Below, one piece after another: positions 15,488-22,782 of a DNA stretch of 52,371 bases; the stretch's first letter is position 1, and the number at the start of each line of letters is the position of its first letter. Origin of the DNA: an uncultured Bacteroidales bacterium (GTDB lineage: Bacteria; Bacteroidota; Bacteroidia; Bacteroidales; F082); contig CAJOEP010000016.1 of assembly GCA_905233445.1 (NCBI GenBank), forward strand, positions 1-52,371, read 5' to 3'. The notes below the pieces were generated by a model. The model was not told where the DNA came from. It saw only the letters and a list, made by a program, of their open reading frames with translations, and did no database searches. The translations under genes were made by a program, and so were the position numbers.

Positions 15488-16618
15488 TCAATTTATTCTA
15501 TATCCGATTCCAATACCTATATAGTCAGCCCAGCCAAAGTGAGTGGTGAGCTGAATTGTGGCAAACAGACCTTTCCAGATGTTCTGCATGGCTCCCAATT
15601 TCTGATAAATACGACCTTCGCAAAGTTCTTTTCCAGCCAAATGGTAACCGAAATTAATATTGAAAGATGTGTTGCCAAAAGAAATCTCATAGGCAGCGTT
15701 TATGCCAGGCTTAAGTATTTCAATATCAGTGAATTCAATGCCGTCAAGGCGTAAAAGTTCTTTGTCGGTATTGTCATAAACGAGATCAAAACCGATGCCG
15801 AATTTGCTCATCTCCGTGACGTGTTTCAACGCGTTGAATTGGATGTTATAAACTTGCCAATGCTTACCATATCCAATAAACTGCTTGATGTCTTTGTTGG
15901 ATACCAAAACAGCGAAATTGAACGTGAAATTCTCTTTCATCCAACTTCTATATTGTTTGTTATCAGTTGTTTGCTTCGCTATTCTTGGCTTAGGATCCTG
16001 AATAAAATATTTTGCTCCTATGCCGGCGTGTGCTATGTTGATTCCGTTGTTAGGCGAGCGCGTCGATCCATTTGAAAAATGTGTGAAACCGATGAATGCT
16101 GAGAGACCTAACCGGTTGGTAACCATGTAGCTGTAATCAGCGGAAATATTGATGGCGGCGTTGACATGCGAACCTATAAAAGTGTTTTTCGGGTTTTCAA
16201 TTCTGTCGTATTTCTGCGTAACATAGCCGACACCTATTCCAAAACTGAAATTTATCTGATGTCTCTTGCTTTTCAAACAGTTGAAGTCAATATGCGGAAA
16301 AACGGCGAAAGCCCTGCCGATCTCAGGCATTTCACCTATTCCGGTGTATAAAAAACTGAATCCTACAGAAGGGTAATTTGACTTGGATTGCCAAGATTTT
16401 CTGCCCGTTGTGACTTGATGGAAACTTAATTCGAAGATTGGAAAATGCGACTGGAAATATTTCATCTCCGGATGATGGCAAATGATGAAGCCATAACTCG
16501 CCTTAAACTCAACTTGAAAATTTTTTACAATGATTGTATCGTTGCTTTTTGCTGATAACATATTGGTTATCAACAAAAACGATGATAATAAAACTATATA
16601 TCTTAAACCATTTTTCAC
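15488..16618 (-). CDS. PagL/acyloxyacyl hydrolase-like lipid A deacylase
   Basis: From the GTG at 16618 the product is 376 residues. A signal peptide (VKNGLRYIVLLSSFLLITNMLSA) is followed by beta-barrel strands. GFTHFSNGST contains the His-x-Ser dyad (HFSNG) of the PagL family, which removes the 3-position acyl chain of lipid A at the outer membrane; a second conserved area is NNGINIAHAGIGAKYF. The longer frame starting at 16633 would run through the -7 box TATCTTTG at 16630-16623, so I start at the GTG. Length well over PagL (about 170) matches the longer Bacteroidetes branch of the family. It heads the GIN lipoprotein operon. Confidence 0.75.
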   Translation of the reverse strand: MKNGLRYIVLLSSFLLITNMLSAKSNDTIIVKNFQVEFKASYGFIICHHPEMKYFQSHFPIFELSFHQVTTGRKSWQSKSNYPSVGFSFLYTGIGEMPEIGRAFAVFPHIDFNCLKSKRHQINFSFGIGVGYVTQKYDRIENPKNTFIGSHVNAAINISADYSYMVTNRLGLSAFIGFTHFSNGSTRSPNNGINIAHAGIGAKYFIQDPKPRIAKQTTDNKQYRSWMKENFTFNFAVLVSNKDIKQFIGYGKHWQVYNIQFNALKHVTEMSKFGIGFDLVYDNTDKELLRLDGIEFTDIEILKPGINAAYEISFGNTSFNINFGYHLAGKELCEGRIYQKLGAMQNIWKGLFATIQLTTHFGWADYIGIGIGYRIN

Positions 16619-16622
16619 AATG

Positions 16623-16630
16623 CAAAGATA
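16623..16630 (-). promoter_or_regulatory. -7 box TATCTTTG of the PagL-like gene
   Basis: Minus-strand TATCTTTG (16630 to 16623) lies only 4 bases before the GTG proposed as start (16618), implying a very short or no 5' leader. The box also decides that the longer upstream start is not used. Confidence 0.6.
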
Positions 16631-16675
16631 CAAAAAAGGATTTCACGATTTCACTCAAAATGATGAAAAAATATG

Positions 16676-16683
16676 TATATTTG
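16676..16683 (+). promoter_or_regulatory. -7 box TATATTTG of mazG
   Basis: TATATTTG matches TAnnTTTG and ends 14 bases before the mazG ATG at 16698. It makes the upstream start at 16530 of the longest reading frame implausible. Confidence 0.65.
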
Positions 16684-16697
16684 CAAAAATTTTAATC

Positions 16698-17504
16698 ATG
16701 GATAAAAGATTAGAGGCTTTTAAGAGACTTTTGGATATTATGGACGACTTGCGTAAAGGTTGTCCTTGGGATAAAAAGCAGACCATTGAGAGTTTGCGTC
16801 ATCTTACGATTGAAGAGACGTATGAGTTGAGCGAGGCGATATTAGCCTCTGATTATCAAGATGTTAAGAAAGAACTCGGTGATTTGATTATGCACATTGT
16901 TTTTTATGCAAGAATTGCCGATGAGCGAGGACTTTTTGATATTTCAGACGTTATAAACAGCATCTGTGACAAGCTTATCATTCGCCATCCGCATATTTAC
17001 GGTGACGTGAAGGTGGAATCGGCTGAAGAAGTGCTGGAAAACTGGGAAAAGATAAAGATTAAGAAAGAGGGAAACAAGAGCGTTTTGGGCGGTGTTCCTG
17101 CAGGTTTGCCGCCGCTTTTGAAGGCATACAGAATGACCGATAAAGCATCTGGTGTGGGCTTCGACTGGCCTAACAAGGAGGAGTGTTGGGAGAAGGTCTT
17201 GGAGGAGATGAACGAGCTTCAGGAAGAGGTGAAGAACGACGGTCCGATAGCACGGAAAGATGAGGAATTTGGCGACCTTTTGTTCGCTCTCGTGAACTAT
17301 TCAAGATTCATAAAAGTGAATGCCGATACGGCGTTGGAGCATGCAAATGCCAAGTTTAAAAAGCGTTTCACATACATCGAAGACAAGGCTCGCGAGATGG
17401 GAAAGAGCGTGGCGGATATGACTCTCGCCGAGATGGATGCGCTTTGGAATGAAGCGAAGAAGCAGGAGGAGAAGATGGTTAAGGAAGATAAGAAGGATAA
17501 ATAG
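16698..17504 (+). CDS. mazG: Nucleoside triphosphate pyrophosphohydrolase MazG
   Basis: The 268-residue enzyme converts (d)NTPs to monophosphates and pyrophosphate, cleaning up nucleotides. Two MazG domains are seen: the first with GCPWDKKQTIESLRHLTIEETYEL and the metal-binding EExxE plus KKELGDLIMHIVFYARI, the second with GVGFDWPNKEECWEKVLEE and DEEFGDLLFALVNYSRF. The short ATG at 16698 is preferred because a promoter lies just before it. The Lys/Glu-rich end (KKQEEKMVKEDKKDK) runs into a GGATAAGAA-type repeat at 17483-17520 and appears partly coded by it. Confidence 0.93.
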   Translation: MDKRLEAFKRLLDIMDDLRKGCPWDKKQTIESLRHLTIEETYELSEAILASDYQDVKKELGDLIMHIVFYARIADERGLFDISDVINSICDKLIIRHPHIYGDVKVESAEEVLENWEKIKIKKEGNKSVLGGVPAGLPPLLKAYRMTDKASGVGFDWPNKEECWEKVLEEMNELQEEVKNDGPIARKDEEFGDLLFALVNYSRFIKVNADTALEHANAKFKKRFTYIEDKAREMGKSVADMTLAEMDALWNEAKKQEEKMVKEDKKDK

Positions 17505-17520
17505 GATAAGAAAGATAAAA
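17483..17520 (+). repeat. GGATAAGAA-type short repeat at the end of mazG
   Basis: AAGGAAGATAAGAAGGATAA and ATAGGATAAGAAAGATAAAA form a run of GATAAGAAGGA units that codes the last MazG residues and extends past its stop. The left arm of the proS terminator uses the same unit. Confidence 0.6.
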
Positions 17521-17524
17521 AATC

Positions 17525-17554
17525 TTGTTAAGCGAATAAAAATTTGTATATTTG
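17525..17554 (+). promoter_or_regulatory. Bacteroidetes promoter of cdsA
   Basis: TTG at 17525-17527 and TATATTTG at 17547-17554 with a 19-base spacer make a full -33/-7 promoter, 20 bases before the cdsA ATG at 17575. This shows cdsA-psd can be transcribed independently of mazG. Confidence 0.75.
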
Positions 17555-17574
17555 CAGGTTAAAATGCATTAAAA

Positions 17575-18372
17575 ATGAGTGAATTGGCAAAAAGAACGGT
17601 GTTCGGGAGTTTGTTTGTAATCATAGTGATTGGAAGCATTCTTCTGGATTTTTGGGCGTTTTTTGCAGTGATGCTGCTGACGGTAATCATCGGTTCTAAT
17701 GAGGTTGCCAAGCTAATGCTGAAAGAAGAAAAAAGCAGTCTGACGCCATGGATAATGGTCCTTTCGACACTGTTTTATGCGCTGAATGTCGTTTTCTTCT
17801 CGTCTGAACATATAATACAAATGTTATTGATGCTTACACCTTTATTGATAGCATTATTCTCTAAAAATCATTCATTTGAAAAAGTCGCTGTCAGTTGTTG
17901 GACGGCAATGTTATTTGTGGCTTTGCCATGCTTGTTGATGATGGATATTTACAGGATGCCTGTAATGTTAGGCGGTAAGTATTTGCTCATCGTATTGTTC
18001 TGCTTGATTTGGATAAACGATGTTTTCGCATATCTGACTGGTATGGCCATTGGAAAACACAAGCTTTTTGAGCGTATCTCACCGAAGAAGACGGTAGAAG
18101 GCAGTATGGGTGGTTTGGTTATGACGATTCTGACTGCATTTTTAGTCAATCATTTTTGGTTGCATATCATGGGCGACTGGAAGATGATGGGAATGGCAAT
18201 GGTTGTTGTGGTTTTCGGTAGTTTGGGTGACCTTTGCGAGTCGATGATGAAACGTCAGGCGGGAGTGAAGGATTCGGGTAATGTCATCCCTGGTCACGGT
18301 GGTATTTTGGACAGATTCGACGCTACCTTCTTGGCTGTGCCGTTTGTTTGGTGTTATTTGATGTTATTGTAA
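17575..18372 (+). CDS. cdsA: Phosphatidate cytidylyltransferase CdsA
   Basis: The 265-residue membrane protein has about seven hydrophobic segments and the CdsA signature near the end: ISPKKTVEGSMGGL, then VVVFGSLGDLCESMMKR, KDSGNVIPGHGGILDRFDATFLAVP. It makes CDP-diacylglycerol from phosphatidate and CTP in the inner membrane, the precursor for all phospholipids. psd follows 11 bases later, so the pair is an operon for phosphatidylethanolamine synthesis; the intermediate phosphatidylserine synthase gene is not in the window. Confidence 0.95.
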   Translation: MSELAKRTVFGSLFVIIVIGSILLDFWAFFAVMLLTVIIGSNEVAKLMLKEEKSSLTPWIMVLSTLFYALNVVFFSSEHIIQMLLMLTPLLIALFSKNHSFEKVAVSCWTAMLFVALPCLLMMDIYRMPVMLGGKYLLIVLFCLIWINDVFAYLTGMAIGKHKLFERISPKKTVEGSMGGLVMTILTAFLVNHFWLHIMGDWKMMGMAMVVVVFGSLGDLCESMMKRQAGVKDSGNVIPGHGGILDRFDATFLAVPFVWCYLMLL

Positions 18373-18383
18373 ATCAATAAGAT

Positions 18384-19061
18384 ATGTATATTCATAAAAA
18401 AGGATACGGTGTTATTGCAACAATGTTTACGGTGCTTGTCTTAATCACCGTGGGCGTACTGATGTTGCTTAATGCTGTTTTGGAAACGACGCATTGGACT
18501 ATTCTTGCCGGCGTTATAATAATAGGTGTAATAATTTTTATTTGGTCGATAACATTTTTCCGAGTTCCGACGAATAGAAAGATCACTCATGAGGAAAACG
18601 CCGTCGTTTCTTCCGCCGACGGTGAGATTGTAGCTATTGAGGAAGTTGAAGAGAAGGAATATTTCCACGATAAGAGGATTCAGGTGTCTGTGTTCATGTC
18701 GGCATACGACGTGCATGTCAACTGGTTCCCGATGAATGGTGTGGTGAGTTATGTGAAGTATCATCCGGGCAAGAAGTTGTTTGCTATCAATCCGAAATCG
18801 TCGGAATTGAATGAGCGTAACTCTGTGGTTGTCAAGGATGAAAAGGGTAGGGAAGTGTTGTTCAGACAGGTTGCTGGAGTGATGGCGAGGAGGATTGTTT
18901 GCAACATTAAAGAAGGCGACAAGGCAGAAGTCGGTAAAGAATTCGGCATGATAAAATTCGGCTCGCGTGTTGATTTCTTTTTGCCGATTGACGCTGATAT
19001 TCAAGTGGAAATTGGCGATGACATCACTGGACAGGTTTCGGTTTTGGCATATTTAAAATAA
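18384..19061 (+). CDS. psd: Phosphatidylserine decarboxylase (PSD-B type)
   Basis: The 225-residue product begins with two hydrophobic segments (about 10-55) and has FFRVPTNR, SSADGEIVAI, SVFMSAYDVHVNWFP, and MIKFGSRVDFFLP. The Gly-Ser in KFGSRVD is the self-cleavage site that yields the pyruvoyl cofactor. Length fits the short archaeal-type/PSD-B group. It decarboxylates phosphatidylserine to phosphatidylethanolamine in the inner membrane. It is the second gene after cdsA. Confidence 0.94.
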   Translation: MYIHKKGYGVIATMFTVLVLITVGVLMLLNAVLETTHWTILAGVIIIGVIIFIWSITFFRVPTNRKITHEENAVVSSADGEIVAIEEVEEKEYFHDKRIQVSVFMSAYDVHVNWFPMNGVVSYVKYHPGKKLFAINPKSSELNERNSVVVKDEKGREVLFRQVAGVMARRIVCNIKEGDKAEVGKEFGMIKFGSRVDFFLPIDADIQVEIGDDITGQVSVLAYLK

Positions 19062-19101
19062 AAAAAACTAAAAAAAAGTACGAACGATTAAAAAAACTTG
19101 T

Positions 19102-19109
19102 TATATTTG
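19102..19109 (+). promoter_or_regulatory. -7 box TATATTTG of the T9SS cargo gene
   Basis: TATATTTG at 19102-19109 precedes the ATG at 19179 by about 70 bases, leaving a leader that includes AATATGAATAACAAATT. No ORF is visible in that leader. Confidence 0.6.
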
Positions 19110-19178
19110 CAAGTTCAAATATGAATAACAAATTAGGAATTTGAATTAGAAATTATTGTTTAACTAAAATTAAATCAC

Positions 19179-21032
19179 ATGAAAAAAGTTTCTTTACTTT
19201 TTGCAATGATTGCCTTCTTATTTGGCAACGTATTTGCACAGACAGTTATCATCAATGATGACTTTGAGGCTTATCCTCTTGGTGGCAAGATCGCTCAGAG
19301 TGCACAGGCACAGGGTATCGATTGGTGGACAACATGGACAAACCACCCAGGTGGCAGTGAAGACGGTGTTGTCGCAGAGGCTGGCGGCACACAGTGCGGC
19401 TACATCTCAGGCAGCAACGACAACGTTCTCCTTCTTGGTGGTCAGGAAGCAGGTACATACGACCTCGAATTCGCTCTTTACTGCGATGAAGGCAAGTATG
19501 GTTACTTCAACATCCTTCATGAGTTCAACGGTTCAGGTTCAACATGGGCTATGCAGGCTTATTTGAACGCAACAAACAACGGTCAGAGCACAACAACTTA
19601 TTCAGTCGGTCACGGTACAGTTCACGCTGGTGCAAACAGCAATGGTGATATCCCGGCAGTTGTTAACGAGTGGATGTTCATCAGAATCCGCGTTAACTGC
19701 GACGAGGACGTTGCACAGTTGTACTATCGTTCAGCTACAACTTATCCAGAGGAGCAGTTGATCGTTGAATGGCAGTGGAGCTTGGACAGCTTCGGTGAGC
19801 ACACCGTTGGTCCAAAGATGGACGCTATGGACTTCTATGCACCACACTCAACACTCGGTTGCTACTATCTCGACAACTTCGTTTACACAAGAATCGGTGA
19901 AGTGACACAGGCTTCTCTCGAATTTGACACAGACGAGATTAACGCATTTGTTGCAGAAGATGACGTGGATGGTGTTGACATCAACATCAGCAATGCAGCA
20001 GGTACATCAATCGGTCGTTGGACAGGTTGGATTGACTTTGGTGCAAGCACAGTGACAACAGGCAACCACCAGATCAACTACGACGCAGAACCAGGTGAGA
20101 ACTCATCACTCGTTGGTTTGAGTGTTGATGATCCAACACTCGTTGAGGTTGGTGCAATGTTCCCGGGTTCAGCATATGCTGGCGCAGCAATGGGCACAAA
20201 GATTGTGAGCGCACAGTATGTTGTCTTCACAGAGTCAACTGGTACAACAGGTATCGAGCCTAACACTCCTCTCACATTCCGTGTTTACGGTCAGGGTCTG
20301 TATGGCCAGCCAGGTGAAGTTCTTGCAGAAAAGGTTGTTCCTTATGGCTCAATCGTTGCTGATGATTGGACAGTTGCTACATTTGACACTCCAGTTGACC
20401 TTACAGGTTTCAACGTATGGGTGACAGTTGAGTTCACACAGGCTGTTGACGGTTATGCAATGTCATTCGACGGTGGTACACCAGCTGAACATGGTGATTA
20501 CTATCGTACCAATGGTGGTGGCGCATTTGGAAAATGCTCAGAAGTGTTCTCAACAATTTATGGTAACTTCCACATCCGTATGAATACTCAGGGTGCTCCA
20601 GTTGATGCAACATGGGCAAACTTGAGCAAACCAGAAGGTCAAATGCCTATCGGTGGTTCAGATGTTGTTACAGTTAATTTGAACACAATCGGTTATTCGG
20701 CAGGTGATGTTATGAATGCAATGATTAAATTTATAACAAACGATCCAGACCATGAAGAGGTTGATATTCCTTTGACACTTACAGTTTCTGGTGAAGGTGT
20801 TGTTGAGACAGCAGAAGGCGCATTCAATGTATATCCAAACCCAACAACAGGTATGGTGACAGTTGAAGGTGAAAACATCAGTGCTATCGCTATCTACAGT
20901 GCAGCTGGCCAGCTCATCAACGTCGTTCGCGACAACAGAGTTGACATGAGCAGCTTCGGCACAGGTGTCTATTTCTTCAATATCATCGACAACGCTAACA
21001 ATACAACAGTTCAGAGAGTTGTTGTTAAGTAA
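19179..21032 (+). CDS. Secreted protein with T9SS C-terminal sorting domain
   Basis: The 617-residue protein has a signal peptide (MKKVSLLFAMIAFLFGNVFAQ) and ends with a typical T9SS type A tail: FNVYPNPTTGMVTVEGENIS, IYSAAGQLINVV, GVYFFNII, TTVQRVVVK. The body is rich in aromatic and Thr/Asn residues with beta-strand character and looks like a lectin or laminin-G-like domain in the first 200 residues (DFEAYPLGGK, WWTTWTNHPGG, YYLDNFVYTRIG), followed by beta-sandwich repeats. Codon use is strongly biased (ACA for Thr, GCA, GGT, CAG), unlike the neighbours, which suggests high expression. It is exported to the cell surface or medium; the exact role is not known. Confidence 0.75.
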   Translation: MKKVSLLFAMIAFLFGNVFAQTVIINDDFEAYPLGGKIAQSAQAQGIDWWTTWTNHPGGSEDGVVAEAGGTQCGYISGSNDNVLLLGGQEAGTYDLEFALYCDEGKYGYFNILHEFNGSGSTWAMQAYLNATNNGQSTTTYSVGHGTVHAGANSNGDIPAVVNEWMFIRIRVNCDEDVAQLYYRSATTYPEEQLIVEWQWSLDSFGEHTVGPKMDAMDFYAPHSTLGCYYLDNFVYTRIGEVTQASLEFDTDEINAFVAEDDVDGVDINISNAAGTSIGRWTGWIDFGASTVTTGNHQINYDAEPGENSSLVGLSVDDPTLVEVGAMFPGSAYAGAAMGTKIVSAQYVVFTESTGTTGIEPNTPLTFRVYGQGLYGQPGEVLAEKVVPYGSIVADDWTVATFDTPVDLTGFNVWVTVEFTQAVDGYAMSFDGGTPAEHGDYYRTNGGGAFGKCSEVFSTIYGNFHIRMNTQGAPVDATWANLSKPEGQMPIGGSDVVTVNLNTIGYSAGDVMNAMIKFITNDPDHEEVDIPLTLTVSGEGVVETAEGAFNVYPNPTTGMVTVEGENISAIAIYSAAGQLINVVRDNRVDMSSFGTGVYFFNIIDNANNTTVQRVVVK

Positions 21033-21060
21033 TATTGAGATTTATTAACGAGCAGAAAAA

Positions 21061-21093
21061 GAAAGGATGCTGATGAGGCATCCTTTCTTTTTT
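21061..21093 (+). terminator. Terminator after the T9SS cargo gene
   Basis: GAAAGGATGC (21061-21070) and GCATCCTTTC (21078-21087) form a perfect 10-bp stem with a 7-base loop, followed by TTTTTT. It also reads as a terminator on the minus strand for the convergent methylase. Confidence 0.85.
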
Positions 21094-21111
21094 AGTTTAG
21101 AGTTTAGAGTG
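21094..21111. repeat. ACTCTAAACT repeat at the end of the methylase
   Basis: On the minus strand ACTCTAAACTCTAAACT gives the last codons and the stop (HSKL, TAA at 21099-21097) of the TrmH-type methylase, then runs into the shared terminator. It is another short-period repeat family at a gene end. Confidence 0.5.
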
Positions 21112-21615
21112 TTGGCGGTACCATTCGAAGAGGGCGACGGAGGCTGCGTGAGAGACGTTGAGGGAGCGTGTGGGGCCGGGAATGGGTATGTAAACCACCA
21201 TATCACATTGCTGTAGTATTTCCTCACGGATGCCATGGCTCTCGTTGCCTACGATGAATGCCGCATCGGAAGGCAGCTGTGTTGTGTATATGTTGGTGGC
21301 GTTTGTCGCTGTTTCGATGGCGACGATCTTTTTATTCTGTGGGATGAGTTCGCGAAGGTCGTTTTCCTCGGTAAAGTACCATTTTATATTGTCTTTGCTT
21401 GAAGCGGCGCATTTCCTCACCCTTCCGAGGCTGTTAGTGGGTTCCTTGCCTAGAAATATCATTTCTGAGGCTCCGATATTGTCGGAAAGACGAATCATGG
21501 CACCCATATTGTCGGGTGTGAGGAGGTTGTCGGCGAGGATGATGGGGCGAGGGATGGAATCGTAAATAGACTCAGGATGAGAATTTTCAAATAAAGTGTT
21601 TGATTTGAGGTACAT
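21097..21615 (-). CDS. SpoU/TrmH-family RNA 2'-O-methyltransferase
   Basis: From the ATG at 21615 the protein has 172 residues. The SPOUT signatures are PIILADNLLTPDNMGAMIRL, KIVAIETATNATN, DAAFIVGNESHGI and IPIPGPTRSLNVSHAASVALFEW. Such enzymes methylate the 2'-OH of tRNA or rRNA using SAM; the target cannot be told from sequence. A longer start at 21678 would overlap the radical SAM gene by 56 bases and code an artificial RPISPISPI run from a repeat, so I use the ATG 7 bases after the upstream stop. The two genes are probably cotranscribed. Confidence 0.85.
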   Translation of the reverse strand: MYLKSNTLFENSHPESIYDSIPRPIILADNLLTPDNMGAMIRLSDNIGASEMIFLGKEPTNSLGRVRKCAASSKDNIKWYFTEENDLRELIPQNKKIVAIETATNATNIYTTQLPSDAAFIVGNESHGIREEILQQCDMVVYIPIPGPTRSLNVSHAASVALFEWYRQHSKL

Positions 21616-21652
21616 GATAGGACTAATAGGGCTGATAGGACGAATAGAGGCG
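21610..21652. repeat. GGACTAATA-type short repeat between the radical SAM and methylase genes
   Basis: ATAGGACTAATAGGGCTGAT continues as AGGACGAATAG. Units of 9 bases (read in reverse as TAGTCCTAT or TCAGCC) are close copies of the one inside the radical SAM gene at 22133-22171. The repeat overlaps the end of the radical SAM gene. Confidence 0.6.
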
Positions 21653-22591
21653 GCCTTGATATGTGTTTCTTTCCTCAAGGCGTTTTTCGATTAAAGATAG
21701 CACTTGGTCGTAGCGAAGGTTGAGCCAGGGCTTGGAGACCAGGTAGCGGGGTGGTACTTCACCGGCGAAACGCTCGATGACGATATTGGGGTTTAGGCGT
21801 TCGATGAAATCGATGACGAATTCGATATAATCTTCAAGTGTAAACAAATGAAAATCAGAGGGGTTAGCGAGATATTCGTCGGCCATATTTGTGTCTTTGA
21901 ATATCTGAAGCTGATGGAATTTCACTGTTGTGAGAGGCAATTCTGAGATGATATCGGCTGTATGAAGCATCATTTCGCGAGATTCACCGGGGAGTCCGAA
22001 GATAAAATGGCCGCCGCAATGGAAACCATAATTGTGGACCATCTCGATGGCGTTACGAGCGGTGGCGAAATCATGACCGCGATTGACTCGGGATAATGTG
22101 GAATCGTAAACGGATTCAATGCCGAGCTCGATGATAATAGGACTAATATGGCGAGGACTAATACGACTGATTTCTTGCAGCAGCTCCATAATTTCCTCGG
22201 TGAGGCAGTCAGGACGGGTACCGATGACGAGACCGATGATGCCGGGAACTGATAATGCTTCACGATAAAGCTTCTCGAGTTCTGCGACAGGTTTGTAAGT
22301 GTTGCTAAATGCTTGAAAATAAGCGAGATACGATGAAGCTCGACGATAGCGGCGTTTGTGGAATTCTATGCCTTCCTCGATTTGTTGGCGAATGCTTTTC
22401 TCTGGTCGGCAGTAGGATGGGTTGAAGGCATCGTTGCGACAGAAGGTGCAGCCGCCAGTGCTTATCGTGCCATCGCGGTTAGGGCAACTGAAACCGGCGT
22501 CGATGCTTATTTTCTGTACACGACCGCCAAACTCGCGAATCATATACGACGAGTAGGAGTTGAAACGACGATTATCGTGCCATGGGAACAT
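21623..22591 (-). CDS. TIGR01212-family radical SAM protein (YhcC-like)
   Basis: From ATG 22591 the product has 322 residues. The iron-sulfur motif is in GFSCPNRDGTISTGGCTFCRND (three Cys in the order C, then CxxC), followed by YLAYFQAFSNTYKP, VIGTRPDCLTEE, IELGIESVYD, NRGHD, GGHFIFGLPGE and VKFHQLQIF. This arrangement marks the YhcC/TIGR01212 group, whose reaction is not known. The frame opens at a TTG (22609) which overlaps a -7 box, so ATG 22591 is used. A short block at about 22136-22171 (ISRISPRHISPII) is coded by GGACTAATA-type repeat units and looks inserted relative to the usual family sequence. Confidence 0.86.
   Translation of the reverse strand: MFPWHDNRRFNSYSSYMIREFGGRVQKISIDAGFSCPNRDGTISTGGCTFCRNDAFNPSYCRPEKSIRQQIEEGIEFHKRRYRRASSYLAYFQAFSNTYKPVAELEKLYREALSVPGIIGLVIGTRPDCLTEEIMELLQEISRISPRHISPIIIELGIESVYDSTLSRVNRGHDFATARNAIEMVHNYGFHCGGHFIFGLPGESREMMLHTADIISELPLTTVKFHQLQIFKDTNMADEYLANPSDFHLFTLEDYIEFVIDFIERLNPNIVIERFAGEVPPRYLVSKPWLNLRYDQVLSLIEKRLEERNTYQGRLYSSYQPY
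22133..22171. repeat. GGACTAATA-type repeat inside the radical SAM gene
   Basis: ATAGGACTAATATGGCGAGG then ACTAATACGACTGAT repeats the 9-base unit of 21610-21652. It adds a short in-frame block (about 10-12 residues) to the protein between ELLQE and IIELGIES. Confidence 0.55.
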
Positions 22592-22606
22592 ATTGTAATT
22601 TTTTTG

Positions 22607-22614
22607 CAAAGATA
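22607..22614 (-). promoter_or_regulatory. -7 box TATCTTTG of the radical SAM gene
   Basis: Minus-strand TATCTTTG (22614 to 22607) ends 15 bases before the ATG at 22591. It rules out the TTG at 22609, which lies inside the box. Confidence 0.65.
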
Positions 22615-22626
22615 CGATTTTTTTTT

Positions 22627-22745
22627 AGTTGACAGTTACCAGTTTGCAGTTACCAGTTTGCAGTTTATGGGGTTCCTCACCCCTAAAGGGGGACGGAAAC
22701 AATTATTTTTTTTGTTGTCATTCCGAACGCAGTGAGGAATCTCAT
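22627..22745. repeat. AGTTACCAGTTTGC repeat and a GTCATTCCGA element
   Basis: 22627-22666 has CAGTTACCAGTTTGCAGTTA CCAGTTTGCAG in tandem (12-13 base unit). 22668-22745 continues with a partial inverted copy (GGGGTTCCTCACCCCTAAAG) and a full GTCATTCCGAACGCAGTGAG then GAATCTC, the family of 6253-6345. The two kinds of repeats are neighbours in the divergent space upstream of the DUF2027-Smr gene. Confidence 0.65.
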
Positions 22746-22754
22746 AATATTTTG

Positions 22755-22762
22755 TATTTTTG
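22755..22762 (+). promoter_or_regulatory. -7 box TATTTTTG of the DUF2027-Smr gene
   Basis: TATTTTTG matches TAnnTTTG and precedes the ATG at 22783 by 20 bases. It starts 10 bases after the GTCATTCCGA repeat, so the repeat lies where the -33 region would be. Confidence 0.55.
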
Positions 22763-22782
22763 CACAATAAATTTTTACTGCA

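Noticed and set aside
16530..16697. N-terminal extension of MazG
   Set aside because: It lies over the promoters of both divergent genes and over the start of the PagL-like gene; MazG homologues start at MDKRLEAF.
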